A stretch of DNA of 64,000 bases from Halobacterium sp. R2-5 (GCF_011734195.1 NZ_JAANTH010000001.1:310001-374000), one strand, 5' to 3'; positions 7,784 through 17,434 are shown, counted from the first letter of the stretch. The notes: generated by a model from the sequence alone, not told the origin. Made by a program: numbers and translations.

Positions 7784-8262
7784 CTCGTCCGTCCCTCGGG
7801 GAGGAACGGCTCGACGTTCTCGTGGACGAACTCCACGTAGTCGTCGTTCAGCCGGCGGCAGAACAGCCGGAGTTCGCCGTTCGCGCGAATCGTTTCGAGC
7901 TTCTCCTGTGAGCCCGCCGGGTCGTAGTACGCGGGAACGAACACCGCGGTTTCGCTGTCGGGGTCCTTCTCCACGACGAGCAGGTAGCGCATGCCGCTCT
8001 CCGCGCGGAACACGTCCACGTCCGAGAAGGCGACGTCCTCGGCGAGCGCTTCGAGGTCCTCGTACTCGTCGCCGGGCAGGAGGACGTCGAGGCCGGTCCG
8101 GAACTCGGAGTCGACGAGCACCGAGTCGCCGGGGTGGAGTTCGAGCGTGGTCCAGCCGCGGTCGCGGTACTCCTCGGCGACGGCTGCCATGTCCTCGACG
8201 ACGGCCTGCCAGCCGTCGGCCGCCTGGACGTTCGAGGGCGCGTCGGCGGGGTTGTCGGTCAT
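7780..8262 (-). CDS. Haloarchaeal conserved protein, DUF7529-like
   Basis: This 160-residue soluble acidic protein starts MTDNPADAPSNVQAADGWQAVV. It has alternating strands and helices (DRGWTTLELHPGDSVLVD, LDVLLPGDEYEDLEALA, RYLLVVEKDPDSETAVFVPAYYDP) that resemble a haloarchaeal family I believe is DUF7529. It has no catalytic motif or membrane segment. It diverges from the peptide transporter ATPase gene at 8394, separated by 131 nt. Confidence 0.7.
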   Translation of the reverse strand: MTDNPADAPSNVQAADGWQAVVEDMAAVAEEYRDRGWTTLELHPGDSVLVDSEFRTGLDVLLPGDEYEDLEALAEDVAFSDVDVFRAESGMRYLLVVEKDPDSETAVFVPAYYDPAGSQEKLETIRANGELRLFCRRLNDDYVEFVHENVEPFLPEGRTS

Positions 8263-8393
8263 GTGTTGACGGCGGGTGGCTCCCCGGATAAGCGTTACCC
8301 AACGCCGGGCGCGCGCCGGGTTTCCGCGGGGAGCGCCGGGCGCAGTGTCGGAGTCCCGCAAGCTATTTCTTGAGCGCCCCGTGATTTCCTCCA

Positions 8394-11123
8394 GTGACTG
8401 ACCTCCTGTCGCTCTCCGGCCTGCGGACGCAGTTCAAGACGAAGCGCGGCGCGGTGAAGGCCGTCGACGGCGTCGACCTCACCATCGAGGAAGGGGAGAC
8501 CGTCGGCCTCGTCGGGGAGTCGGGGTCCGGGAAGAGCGTGACGGCGCTGTCCGCGATGGACCTCGTGGACGAACCCGGCGAGATCGTCGACGGGCGCGTG
8601 ACGTTCCGGGCTCCCGACCTGGCCGCGGAGTTCGCCGCGGACTACGACGGCGCCGTCGTGCCCTACCCGTTCGACCTCGTGGACGCCGCCTACGAGGTCG
8701 CCGCCGACCTCCGCGCGGGCGACGGCGTCGAGACGGTCCCCACCGAACTACGCGGGATGGCCGACGACCTCGCTGGTCTGGACGACCCCGCGGACCTCGC
8801 GAGCGACTTCCGTGACGCCGCAGACCGGCTCGCCGACGGCGCGACCGAGTCCGTCGTCGCCGACACGCTCGAAGACGCGGTCGCGGACGCCGACGACGGC
8901 TTCGTCTACGTGGACGACGACGCCCGCGACCAACTGCTGGGTGGTGCGTCAGCCGCCGACGTGACCGTGACCGACGGCGTCGTCGACCTCACGGACGCCC
9001 CCGAGGAGGCGATGCGGAAGGTGCGCGGCGGCGAGATGGGGATGATCTTCCAGGACCCGATGACGTCGCTGAACCCCGCGGTGACCGTCGGCGAGCAGGT
9101 CGCCGAGTCGCTGCGCCTCCACCGCTACGGCGACCGCAAGCGGGACACGTGGGTGAACGCGATCCGGGAGATCCTCCCGAAGATCGGCGGCCGCGAGCAC
9201 GACGAGGAGGTCATCGAGGACGTCGTCGAAATCCTCACCGAGGTCGGCATCCCGGAGGCGACGACGCGCTTAGAGGAGTACCCCCACGAGTTCTCCGGGG
9301 GGATGCGCCAGCGCGTGCTCATCGCCATCGCGCTCGCGTGTCGCCCCCAGCTGCTCGTCGCGGACGAGCCGACGACGGCGCTGGACGTGACGATTCAGGC
9401 CCAGATCCTGGACCTCATCGACGACCTCCAGGACGAGTTCGGGATGTCCGTCCTGATGATCACCCACGACCTCGGCGTGGTCGCGGAGACCTGCGACCGC
9501 GTCGCGGTGATGTACGCGGGCGAGATCGTCGAGGAGGGGCCCGTCGAAGAGATCTTCCACAACCCCAGCCACCCGTACACGTACACGCTGCTGGAGTCGA
9601 TTCCGACCGAGGACAAGGACCGCCTGACGCCCATCGAGGGCAACGTCCCCGACCTCATCGACATGCCCGACGGCTGCCACTTCGCGGACCGCTGTCCGTG
9701 GGCCCAGCCCGAGTGCCGGGAGGGCGAGATTCCGTTCCTCCAGCACGGCCCCGAGGACGTCGACCACCGGTCGAAGTGCATCCTCCCCGAGTTCGACAAG
9801 AACGAGTACGGCACCGAGGGCGTTCCGTCGCAGTCGACGAACGCCACCGGAGAGCCGATTCTCAGCCTCGACGGCATGCGGAAGTACTACGAGCAGGAAG
9901 ACGGCCTCTTCGACCGCCTGCTCCCGGGCGAGGAGCCCAGCGTGAAGGCCGTCGACGGTATCGACCTCGACGTCCACGAGGGCGAGACGCTCGGGCTGGT
10001 CGGTGAGTCCGGCTGCGGGAAGTCGACGGCGGGCCGCGCGCTGCTGCACCTCGACCCGCCGACCGACGGCAGGGTCGTGTTCGCGGGCGAGGACCTCGGC
10101 GACCTCTCGAAGTCCGAGCTCCGGGAGAAGCGCAAGGACATGCAGATGGTGTTCCAGGACCCGATGTCGAGCCTGGACCCGCGGATGACGGTCGGGCAGA
10201 CCATCATGGAGCCGCTGAAGATCCACGACCTCGCGAAGGGCCGCCGCCGCGAGCGCGTCCTCGAACTCCTTGAGGAGGTCGGCCTCGACGAGAGCCAGTA
10301 CGGCCGCTACCCCCACGAGATGTCCGGCGGGCAGCGCCAGCGCGTCGGCATCGCTCGCGCGCTCGCGGTCGACCCCGACTTCATCGTCGCCGACGAGCCG
10401 GTCTCCGCGCTGGACGTCTCCGTGCAGGCCCAGATTATCAACCTCATGGAGGACCTCCAGGACGAGTACGGGCTCACGTACCTGTTCATCGCCCACGACC
10501 TCTCCGTCGTCCGGCACATCTCCGACCGGGTGGCGGTGATGTACCTCGGGCGAATCGCGGAGGTCGCCGAGACCGAGGCGCTGTTCGAGGACCCCAAGCA
10601 CCCGTACACGAACGCGTTGCTGTCGGCGATTCCGGAGCCGGACCCGCTGGCGGACACGAGCGACCGCACCATCCTCAAGGGGGACGTGCCGTCCCCCATC
10701 AATCCGCCGTCGGGCTGTCGGTTCCGGACGCGGTGTCCGTCCGTGATTCCGCCCGAGGACCTCGACATCGAACAGGACCGCTACCGCGAGGTGATGTTCT
10801 ACCGGCAGCGCGTCGAGGCCCGCGACATCGACCTGGCGGCCGCCCGCGAACAGGCCACCGACGACGCGTCCGCGGACCACGCGGTCGCGGACGGCGGCAG
10901 CGACCTCCACGCCGTCCTCCGCGACGAGTTCTTCGACGGCCCGCTGTCCGGGCGGTCCCGGGACGCCGTCGAGGAGTCCTTCGACCACCTCGCGGCCGAC
11001 GACTGGGCGGCCGCCGAGGCCGTCCTCGCGGACACCTTCGAGAGCGTCTGCGAGCGCGAGGACCCCGAACTCGGCGACGACGCGCACCCGGCAGCCTGCC
11101 ACCTCTTCTCGGATTCCAGGTAG
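8394..11123 (+). CDS. Oligopeptide/dipeptide ABC transporter, fused double ATPase
   Basis: This 909-residue protein fuses the two ATPases of a Dpp/Opp importer. NBD1 has Walker A GESGSGKS (41-48), Q-loop [12 protein letters not shown] (217-228), signature FSGGMRQR near 304 and Walker [16 protein letters not shown]2 has GESGCGKS near 541, the second Q-loop [12 protein letters not shown], signature MSGGQRQR and DEPVSALD. Each half ends in an oligo_HPY tail with cysteines ([14 protein letters not shown] and CRFRTRCPS). About 120 acidic residues (roughly 72-193) are inserted between the first strand and the Q-loop of NBD1, and a 100-residue acidic extension precedes the final PAACHLF. GTG 8394 has leaderless spacing from CTATTTCTT. 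It energises the permeases at 12964 and 13974. Confidence 0.93.
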   Translation: MTDLLSLSGLRTQFKTKRGAVKAVDGVDLTIEEGETVGLVGESGSGKSVTALSAMDLVDEPGEIVDGRVTFRAPDLAAEFAADYDGAVVPYPFDLVDAAYEVAADLRAGDGVETVPTELRGMADDLAGLDDPADLASDFRDAADRLADGATESVVADTLEDAVADADDGFVYVDDDARDQLLGGASAADVTVTDGVVDLTDAPEEAMRKVRGGEMGMIFQDPMTSLNPAVTVGEQVAESLRLHRYGDRKRDTWVNAIREILPKIGGREHDEEVIEDVVEILTEVGIPEATTRLEEYPHEFSGGMRQRVLIAIALACRPQLLVADEPTTALDVTIQAQILDLIDDLQDEFGMSVLMITHDLGVVAETCDRVAVMYAGEIVEEGPVEEIFHNPSHPYTYTLLESIPTEDKDRLTPIEGNVPDLIDMPDGCHFADRCPWAQPECREGEIPFLQHGPEDVDHRSKCILPEFDKNEYGTEGVPSQSTNATGEPILSLDGMRKYYEQEDGLFDRLLPGEEPSVKAVDGIDLDVHEGETLGLVGESGCGKSTAGRALLHLDPPTDGRVVFAGEDLGDLSKSELREKRKDMQMVFQDPMSSLDPRMTVGQTIMEPLKIHDLAKGRRRERVLELLEEVGLDESQYGRYPHEMSGGQRQRVGIARALAVDPDFIVADEPVSALDVSVQAQIINLMEDLQDEYGLTYLFIAHDLSVVRHISDRVAVMYLGRIAEVAETEALFEDPKHPYTNALLSAIPEPDPLADTSDRTILKGDVPSPINPPSGCRFRTRCPSVIPPEDLDIEQDRYREVMFYRQRVEARDIDLAAAREQATDDASADHAVADGGSDLHAVLRDEFFDGPLSGRSRDAVEESFDHLAADDWAAAEAVLADTFESVCEREDPELGDDAHPAACHLFSDSR

Positions 11124-11233
11124 GTCTTCCCCGGCGCCGTCCCCGGATCACTGGTAACTTTTGCCATAACCGAAGCGCCCCGACGACCCGTCCCCTGCGG
11201 CGTGTGGCGATTGTCGTCGACTATTCGATAACC

Positions 11234-11240
11234 TTATTTA
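11234..11240 (+). promoter_or_regulatory. TATA element of the substrate-binding protein gene
   Basis: TTATTTA is centred 26 nt before the ATG at 11263. The intervening sequence has no Shine-Dalgarno site, which supports leaderless transcription and a promoter separate from the ATPase gene. Confidence 0.55.
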
Positions 11241-11262
11241 CGTCGCTCGCGCGGGTGTGGTT

Positions 11263-12903
11263 ATGGCAGATAATGACAGCCAGCTCTCACGGCGCAGCTT
11301 CCTGAAGGCTGCCGGCACCGCGACCGTCGCCGCCACGGCGACGAGCTCGGTCGCCGGCTGTCTCGGCGGCGGCGGCGACAGTGGCGCCACGCTCCGCTAC
11401 GGCCGCGGTTCCCACTCCTCGACCCTCGACCCGCAGAACACCACCAGCGGCGAGGTCGCGAAGGTCACCAACCAGGCCTACGAGGGCCTCGTCGGGTTCC
11501 AGCCCGGCGAAGCCGCGCTCACCGAAGCGCTCGCGACCGACTGGACGATGGACGGCGCGAACGTCACCCTCCAGCTCCGCGAGGACGTCTCCTTCCACGA
11601 CGGCTCCGAGTTCACGGCCGACGACTTCATCGCGACCTACCGCCGGTTCGTCGACGAGGACTACGAGTACTACTTCGAGGACGCGTCCGCGTACGGCCCG
11701 TTCACGCTCGGCAACTGGATCGACAGCGTCGAGAAGGACGGCGACTACACGCTGAACATCACGCTCACGCAGACGTACGCGCCGTTCCTGCGTAACCTCG
11801 CGATGTTCGCCGCGGTCGTCATCTCCCAGGACGCCATCGAGGGCGACGTCGACCTCGACGGGGAGATGGTCGGCACCGGCCCGTTCGAGCTCTCCGAGCT
11901 CGACGACTCGAACAACCGCATCCAGCTCACCGCGTTCGACGACTACTGGGGCGACAGCCCGAACGTCGGCGAAGTGCTGTTCCTCACGCGCGGCCAGAAC
12001 TCCACGCGCGCACAGGCGCTCGTCGAAGAGGAGATGGAGATCATCGACGGCCTCGACCCCGACACCATCCAGACCGTCGAGGACTCCGACACCGCGTCCG
12101 CGGAGACCGTCCAGGGCATCAACATCGGCTACATGGCGTTCAACATGTCCCGGGTGGAGGCGTTCCGCGACCGCCGCGTCCGGCGCGCGATCAGCTACGC
12201 CATCGACACCCAGTCCATCGTCGAGAACATCTACTCGGGCATCGCGACGCAGGCCGACCAGCCGATTCCGCCCGCGCTGTTCGGCCACAACGACGACCTC
12301 GAACCGTACCCCCACGACCCCGAGCAGGCGCAGTCGCTGCTCGAGGAAGCCGGCTACGGTGACGGGTTCGAGTTCGAACTGACGACGTTCCAGAACCCGC
12401 GCGGCTACAACCCCGCGCCGCTCCCGACCGCCGAGACCATCCGGTCGAACCTCGACGAGGTCGGCATCGACGTCACCATCGACGACCGCCAGTTCTCGGA
12501 CTACCTCACGTACACCGCCGAGGGCCGCCACGACGCGGCGATGTCCGGCTGGTACACCGACAACGCCGACCCGGACAACTTCTGTTACGTGCTCCTCCAC
12601 CCGCAGACGGAGGCTCCCCAGGACCAGGACTGGGTCTCGTGGGACACCGAGGGGTACAACACGTCGAACCTGACCGGGTGGGCGAACACGGACTACATGA
12701 ACCGCGTCGAGGAAGCCCAGCAGACGTCCGAGCAGAGCGCTCGCGCCGAACTGTACAACCAGGCCGTCCAGATCGCTCACGACGAGGCGCCGTGGGTGTA
12801 CGTCGACTACGCTGACGAGGTCCGCGGGGTCAGCAACCGCGTCAGCAACTACACCATCTCCGCCATCGGCGGCCCGCACCTCGACCTCGTCGAACTCGAA
12901 TAA
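11263..12903 (+). CDS. Peptide ABC transporter substrate-binding lipoprotein (DppA/OppA family, SBP_bac_5)
   Basis: This 546-residue lipoprotein captures peptides outside the cell. It starts MADNDSQLSRRSFLKAAG, a twin-arginine signal (SRRSFLK), with a lipobox SVAGCLGGGG about 25 residues later, as usual for haloarchaeal exported lipoproteins. Family features include LRYGRGSHSSTLDPQN, VTLQLREDVSFHDGSEFTADD and FNMSRVEAFRDRRVRRAISYAID. The ATG at 11263 is chosen over GTG 11257 because of TATA spacing. It lies between its ATPase and its permeases, and 60 nt with a hairpin separate it from the permease pair. Confidence 0.94.
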   Translation: MADNDSQLSRRSFLKAAGTATVAATATSSVAGCLGGGGDSGATLRYGRGSHSSTLDPQNTTSGEVAKVTNQAYEGLVGFQPGEAALTEALATDWTMDGANVTLQLREDVSFHDGSEFTADDFIATYRRFVDEDYEYYFEDASAYGPFTLGNWIDSVEKDGDYTLNITLTQTYAPFLRNLAMFAAVVISQDAIEGDVDLDGEMVGTGPFELSELDDSNNRIQLTAFDDYWGDSPNVGEVLFLTRGQNSTRAQALVEEEMEIIDGLDPDTIQTVEDSDTASAETVQGINIGYMAFNMSRVEAFRDRRVRRAISYAIDTQSIVENIYSGIATQADQPIPPALFGHNDDLEPYPHDPEQAQSLLEEAGYGDGFEFELTTFQNPRGYNPAPLPTAETIRSNLDEVGIDVTIDDRQFSDYLTYTAEGRHDAAMSGWYTDNADPDNFCYVLLHPQTEAPQDQDWVSWDTEGYNTSNLTGWANTDYMNRVEEAQQTSEQSARAELYNQAVQIAHDEAPWVYVDYADEVRGVSNRVSNYTISAIGGPHLDLVELE

Positions 12904-12912
12904 CCGAGAGGC

Positions 12913-12938
12913 CCCGTCGCCACGACGGGACCTTTTTA
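12913..12938 (+). promoter_or_regulatory. Hairpin followed by T-tract/TATA between binding protein and permease genes
   Basis: CCCGTCG (12913-12919) and CGACGGG (12923-12929) form a 7-bp stem with a 3-nt loop. TTTTTA follows at 12933-12938. It could partly terminate transcription after the abundant binding protein. The same TTTTTA is also 27 nt from the permease ATG at 12964, as expected for an internal leaderless promoter. Confidence 0.5.
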
Positions 12939-12963
12939 CTGCTCCCACACTCCCCTTCGCGTA

Positions 12964-13977
12964 ATGGTCTCAAAGCGGTTCATCGCGAAACGGCTGTTGC
13001 TCCTCGTGCCCGTGCTGTTCGGGGTAGCGACCGTCGTGTTCGCGATCCTCCACCTCTCTCCGGGCGACCCGGCCGTCGCCATCGCCGGACAGCGCGCCAG
13101 CCAGGCGTTCGTCGAGCAGGTCCGGACGGACCTCGGGCTGAACGACCCGCTCTGGCAGCAGTACGTCCGCTTCCTCGGCGACGTGGCGACGTTCGACTTC
13201 GGACAGTCCTACCAGATCCAGCGCGGCACGCCCGTCAGCCAGATTCTCGCTGACAGGCTCCCGATCACCATCGAGCTCGCTGTCCTCGGCCAGCTCGCCG
13301 GCCTGCTGTTCGGGCTGCCGCTGGGCATCCTGAGCGCGGTCAAGCAGGACACGTGGACCGACCACCTCACGCGCATCGGCGCGCTCACCGGCATCAGCAT
13401 CCCCATCTACTGGAGCGGGCCGCTGCTCATCCTGCTGTTCGCGCAGTTCCTCGGCGTCCTCCCGACGAGCGGCCGCATCGGCTCCGCGCACTTCATCGAC
13501 AACGTCACCGGGCTCATCCTCGTCGACACCCTCCTGGCGGGCGACCTCCCGGCGTTCCGGTCGGCGGCCCGCCACCTCCTGTTGCCCATCGTCGTGCTGG
13601 GCATCTACCAGATGGCGCTCATCTCGCGGATGATGCGCTCGTCGATGATCGAGGTCATCCGCCAGGACTACATGCGGACCGCCCGCGCGAAAGGCCAGGG
13701 CGAGAAGATCACGACGATGAAACACGGCCTCCGGAACGCGTTCATCCCCGTCATCACCATCATCGGCATCCAGTTCGGGGCGCTGCTCGGAGGCGCCGTC
13801 CTCACCGAGACGGTCTTCGAGATTAACGGCATCGGCACGCTGCTCGTCAGCGCCATCAACCAGAGTGACTACCCGGTCGTGCAGGCCACCGTGCTCGTGT
13901 TCGCGGTGATGTACACGCTGGTGAACCTCGCCGTCGACGTGACGTACTCCGTCCTCGACCCCCGCATCGAACAATGA
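12964..13977 (+). CDS. Peptide ABC transporter permease (DppB family)
   Basis: The 337-residue protein has six transmembrane helices. It has the DppB-type N-terminal helix (RLLLLVPVLFGVATVVFAILHLSPGDPA) and the EAA coupling loop (RQDYMRTARAKGQGEKITTMKHGLRNAFIPV) that contacts the ATPases. It forms the channel together with the DppC-type partner, whose ATG overlaps its stop by 4 nt. The ATG at 12964 has a TATA-like TTTTTA 27 nt upstream. Confidence 0.95.
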   Translation: MVSKRFIAKRLLLLVPVLFGVATVVFAILHLSPGDPAVAIAGQRASQAFVEQVRTDLGLNDPLWQQYVRFLGDVATFDFGQSYQIQRGTPVSQILADRLPITIELAVLGQLAGLLFGLPLGILSAVKQDTWTDHLTRIGALTGISIPIYWSGPLLILLFAQFLGVLPTSGRIGSAHFIDNVTGLILVDTLLAGDLPAFRSAARHLLLPIVVLGIYQMALISRMMRSSMIEVIRQDYMRTARAKGQGEKITTMKHGLRNAFIPVITIIGIQFGALLGGAVLTETVFEINGIGTLLVSAINQSDYPVVQATVLVFAVMYTLVNLAVDVTYSVLDPRIEQ

Positions 13978-14891
13978 GCACCGAAACCGAGACTTCGACC
14001 GTCGACCGTGGCATCGTCGAGCGGCTCCGCGCGAGCCCGTTCCTCTCCCAACTACTGTCGAACCGCCTCGCCGTCCTCGGGCTGACGCTCATCGGCGGCG
14101 TCGCCCTCCTCGCCGTCTACGCGCGGCTCGCGTACGACCTGGGCGCCATCACGGCGACGAGCTTCGGCACGAACCCGACGGAGGCGGCGCCGAGCGCACA
14201 GTACTGGTTCGGTACCGACGGGCAGGCCCGCGACATCTTCCCGCGCGTGCTGTACGGCGCGTGGTACGCCATGCTGTACGGCACCGTCACGGTCGTCGCC
14301 TCGACCGTGCTGGGCGTCGGCCTCGGCATCATCGCGGCGTACTACGGCGACCTCACGGACAACGTCATCATGCGCACGATGGACGTGCTGCTGTCGTTCC
14401 CGTCGCTCCTGCTCGCGCTCGCGCTCGTCACCATCTTCCCGGACGAACTCGGGCTGTGGCGCGCGGTCGCGGCGCTGACGCTCGTGTACACGCCGCGGTT
14501 CGCGCGCGTCGTCCGCGGCGCCGCGCTGAAAGTCCTCGAGGACGAGTACATCGACGCGACGCGCGCGCTCGGCGCGACCGACCCGCGGCTGCTCGTGCGC
14601 CACGTGCTCCCGAACTGCCTGGCGCCCATCACCGTCCAGTCGACGCTGAACTTCGGGCTCGCCATCATCGACATCGCGGCGCTGTCGTTCCTCGGGTTCG
14701 GCGCCAGCCCCGGCGAGCCGACGTGGGGGATGATGCTGTCGAACGGCGTCGAGTACGGGCTGTTCTCGGGCGCGTGGTGGTGGTCGTTCTTCCCCGGCCT
14801 GCTCCTCGCGCTGACCGTCCTCGGGTTCAACCTCCTCGGGGACGGCATGCGGGACGCCCTCGACCCGCGGATGCGGGAAGCCGTTGACTGA
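13974..14891 (+). CDS. Peptide ABC transporter permease (DppC family)
   Basis: The 305-residue second permease of the importer begins with a cytoplasmic DppC N-domain (RLRASPFLSQLLSNRLAVLGLTLIGG). It has six predicted helices and an EAA loop (EDEYIDATRALGATDPRLLVRHVLPNCLAPI). The loop GTDGQARDIFPRVLYG resembles the G-T-D-x-x-GRD motif before the second helix of DppC proteins. Translation is probably coupled to the upstream permease through the ATGA overlap, and the stop overlaps the next gene's TTG start. Confidence 0.95.
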   Translation: MSTETETSTVDRGIVERLRASPFLSQLLSNRLAVLGLTLIGGVALLAVYARLAYDLGAITATSFGTNPTEAAPSAQYWFGTDGQARDIFPRVLYGAWYAMLYGTVTVVASTVLGVGLGIIAAYYGDLTDNVIMRTMDVLLSFPSLLLALALVTIFPDELGLWRAVAALTLVYTPRFARVVRGAALKVLEDEYIDATRALGATDPRLLVRHVLPNCLAPITVQSTLNFGLAIIDIAALSFLGFGASPGEPTWGMMLSNGVEYGLFSGAWWWSFFPGLLLALTVLGFNLLGDGMRDALDPRMREAVD

Positions 14892-15246
14892 TTCTCCCTA
14901 CGACGAGTCGGCGAGCCTGCGCGACCTCGCCGTTCGCGCGGGACGCTGGACGCTCCGCGGCGCCGCAATCGGCGTCGCCGTCTCGCTGGCGCTGCTCGTA
15001 GTCACGTCCCCGAAGGGCGCGACCGACACGTCGTTCGCGCTCGGCGCGCTCGTCCTCGGGTTCGGCGTGTTCGCGTGGGCGACCGCCATCGGCCTGGGGG
15101 AGACGCTCGATGGGGTGCGGAACCGCCTCGACGTCAGCTCCGCGTGGACGGAAGCCGGCGCTCGCGAGGCGTTCTTCGTGCTGTCGTGGCTGGGCGCGGG
15201 GTGGGCGTTCGCCGCCGCGCTCACGTCGATCGCGCTCGGCGTCTAA
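14884..15246 (+). CDS. Small three-helix membrane protein at the end of the peptide transporter operon
   Basis: The 120-residue product is predicted to start at TTG 14884, overlapping the stop of the permease by 8 nt. It has three hydrophobic helices (IGVAVSLALLVV, FALGALVLGFGVFAWATAIGL and FFVLSWLGAGWAFAAALTSIAL) and an acidic N terminus. The rare TTG start is the first codon that keeps the whole polar N-terminal region. No function is known, and the operon position does not prove a role in peptide uptake. Confidence 0.7.
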   Translation: MTDSPYDESASLRDLAVRAGRWTLRGAAIGVAVSLALLVVTSPKGATDTSFALGALVLGFGVFAWATAIGLGETLDGVRNRLDVSSAWTEAGAREAFFVLSWLGAGWAFAAALTSIALGV

Positions 15247-15261
15247 GTCGACCGTCTCGCG

Positions 15262-16524
15262 CTACGCGCGGACGTTCTCGCCGTCGTGGTCGGTGAACTC
15301 TTCGCCGTCCCAGACGACGCTCCCCCGAACCAGCGTCAGCTCGGGGAAGACACCCTCGAACCCCTCGAACGGCGTCCACCCGCACTTCGAGTGGAGGTCG
15401 CCACCGCGAATCTCCCGGGATGCGTCCGGGTCGACGAGCACGAGGTCAGCGTCCCGCCCGGCCTCGATGCGACCCTTCTCGGGCAGGTCGAAGATTTCGG
15501 CGGGGTTCGCGGCGGTGACGTCCCGCACGCGCTCGTAGCTCAGCCGCCCCTCACTGGCGGCCTGGAGCAGCAGCGGGAGCGCAGTCTCGACGCCCGGCAC
15601 GCCCGAGGGCGCGTCCCAGATGCTCGCGTCCTTCTCCTCTCGCGTGTGCGGCGCGTGGTCGGTCGCGACGACGTCCACCTCGCCGTCCGCGAGCCGCTCG
15701 AACAGCGCCTCGCGGCGCGCCTCACTGCGCAGCGGCGGATTCATCCGGCCGAACGTGCCCAGCTCGTCGAGGTCCTCCCGGGAGAGAAAGAGGTGGTGGG
15801 GCGTCACCTCGCAGGTCGCGCCGCCCGCACGCGCCGCGTCCACGCCCTCGGGCGTCGACGTGTGCGCGACGTGAATCGTCGCGCCGACGTTCCCGCCGAC
15901 GCCGACTGCGCGCTCGACGGCCGCCTCCTCGGCTTCGGCGGTGCGGTACGCGCTCCAGGCGTCCGCGTCGTCGCGCTCCTTCGCCTCCTCAGAGAACAAC
16001 TCCGCGTCCTCGGCGTGCACCGTGACCACGACGTCCTCCTCGGCCGCGCGGCGGCACGCGTCAGCGAACAACTCGGCGTCGATGCCCATGTCGCCCGTCG
16101 AGTCCGCGAGGAACACCTCTCCGAGCGCGAACAGCGGCCGGTCGAACAGCGTTTCGGGGTTCCAGTCCGCGGTGACGCCGCCGTTGACGCCCCAGTCCAC
16201 GAGCGACTCGGCGGCGAGCTCCGCCTTCTCGTCGAACGCCGCGCCCGTCACCGTCGCCGGGTCCGTGTTCGGCTGGTCGACGACGGTGGTGACGCCGCCC
16301 GCCGCCGCGCTCCGCGACCCCGACGCCCACGTCTCCTTGTGGCCGTACCCCGGCTGCCGGAAGTGCACGTGCGCGTCTATCATCCCCGGCAGCAGGCGCT
16401 TGTCTGTGGCGTCGACGAGGGTCTCCCCGTCGAGGTCCTCGCCCACCGCGTCGATATGGCCGTCCTCGATTCGGACGTCCCGCTCTCGCCCGTCCGCCAG
16501 CGTCGCGTTCCGGAGTACTCGCAT
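15262..16524 (-). CDS. pyrC: Dihydroorotase, class I type
   Basis: This 420-residue amidohydrolase closes carbamoyl-aspartate to dihydroorotate in pyrimidine synthesis. The metal site motif is DAHVHFRQPGYGHKETW near residues 50-66, followed by DQPNTDP, the VTVHAEDAELF histidine, IHVAHTSTP, and the catalytic Asp in VDVVATDHAPHTREEKD. The start at MRVLRNATLADGRERDV matches the family, so the upstream 40 in-frame codons are excluded. It stands alone between converging neighbours. Confidence 0.95.
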   Translation of the reverse strand: MRVLRNATLADGRERDVRIEDGHIDAVGEDLDGETLVDATDKRLLPGMIDAHVHFRQPGYGHKETWASGSRSAAAGGVTTVVDQPNTDPATVTGAAFDEKAELAAESLVDWGVNGGVTADWNPETLFDRPLFALGEVFLADSTGDMGIDAELFADACRRAAEEDVVVTVHAEDAELFSEEAKERDDADAWSAYRTAEAEEAAVERAVGVGGNVGATIHVAHTSTPEGVDAARAGGATCEVTPHHLFLSREDLDELGTFGRMNPPLRSEARREALFERLADGEVDVVATDHAPHTREEKDASIWDAPSGVPGVETALPLLLQAASEGRLSYERVRDVTAANPAEIFDLPEKGRIEAGRDADLVLVDPDASREIRGGDLHSKCGWTPFEGFEGVFPELTLVRGSVVWDGEEFTDHDGENVRA

Positions 16525-16617
16525 ACGGGCAGTCCGGCCGGCCGGCGCGTAAGTCCTCCGGAGACGTTCGTGTCTCTCTGTGTACCTTCTCCTCGTCGCT
16601 TTTGTTCGAAAGCCCTC

Positions 16618-16705
16618 GGCGCGCTCGCGGTCGCTCGCCAGCATATCGCCGCCTGCTGGTCGGCGATAGCGGCTGGCGAGACGACCACGCGAACGCGAGC
16701 GCGCC
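16618..16705. repeat. Nested inverted repeats forming a long potential hairpin
   Basis: GGCGCGCTCGCG (16618-16629) is perfectly inverted as CGCGAGCGCGCC (16694-16705). Inside, CTCGCCAG (16634-16641) pairs with CTGGCGAG (16673-16680), and ATCGCCG (16645-16651) pairs with CGGCGAT (16661-16667) around a 9-nt loop. GAAAG and CTTTC flank the outer arms with a mismatched spacer. The element fills the 238-nt gap between the pyrC start and the end of the ligase gene. It may be a terminator for neither gene, since it lies upstream of pyrC, or a MITE-like element. Confidence 0.75.
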
Positions 16706-16762
16706 TCGCCCTTTCAATCCGCCAGGGGCCGGCTGTGTAATCGCCGGAAGCGTGTCGGGAAG

Positions 16763-17434
16763 TCAGGACAGTCGTTCCACGTCGGCGTCCGCGTCGCCGA
16801 CGAGCGCGCTTTCCAATTCGTCTCGAATCCTGTCGGCGTCGCCGCCGGCGGCCGCGACGCTCCCCACCGATTTCGGGTCGAACGGCACCCCGAGTTTCGG
16901 GTAGACGTCCGCGAGCACGTCCGCGATCTCGTCGCGGTCGTCGACGACGAGTACCCCCGACGTGAGCGCGGCGTCCTTCGTCACGCGCTGGGCGATGCCC
17001 GCGAGCTTCCCGTCCGCGGAGACTGAGTGCTCTCCCGGGCAGAACGAGTCCGGGGGTTCGCCCTCGTGGGCGTCCACGCCGACCGCCGCGAGCGCGTCGA
17101 CGACATCCGCGACCATCGCGTCGTAGCGCTCTTGCAGGCCCGAGCGAACGCTCTCGACCGGCGTGATTCTGGCGAACGCGAGCGTCGTCCCCGTGTACGC
17201 GACCGCGCGGCCGCCGACGCTGCGCTCGACGGGCGGGAAACCGTGTTCGCGGGCGGCCTCCCTGGCGGCCTCGTAGTCGTCGCCGTGGGCGTCCCGGCGC
17301 CCGAACGCGAGCTGGCGGCCCGGCGCCCACACGCGGACCGCCGGCTCGCCGGTCTCCCCGACCGAATCGAGGCGGTCGCGGGTCGCCGCGCGGTCGGCCT
17401 CCGGATCCTCTGCTCGCCCGCGGAGCACGCGCAT
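16763..17434 (-). CDS. Lipoate-protein ligase A family protein
   Basis: The 223-residue protein has the BPL/LplA fold. The lipoate-binding loop is RSVGGRAVAYTGTTLAFARI (residues about 69-88), and the AMP-contacting lysine lies in DGKLAGIAQRVTKDAALTSGVL. It ends with a degenerate C-terminal part (SVAAAGGDADRIRDELESAL) in place of a separate accessory domain. The likely role is attaching lipoate or octanoate to 2-oxoacid dehydrogenase or glycine cleavage proteins, but no lipoyl-dependent enzyme is encoded nearby. It is divergent from the M23-like gene with 50 nt between starts. Confidence 0.9.
   Translation of the reverse strand: MRVLRGRAEDPEADRAATRDRLDSVGETGEPAVRVWAPGRQLAFGRRDAHGDDYEAAREAAREHGFPPVERSVGGRAVAYTGTTLAFARITPVESVRSGLQERYDAMVADVVDALAAVGVDAHEGEPPDSFCPGEHSVSADGKLAGIAQRVTKDAALTSGVLVVDDRDEIADVLADVYPKLGVPFDPKSVGSVAAAGGDADRIRDELESALVGDADADVERLS

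Noticed and set aside
9270-11102. 610-codon antisense frame opposite the transporter ATPase
   Set aside because: It overlaps both NBDs whose motifs are intact, and it has no family features.
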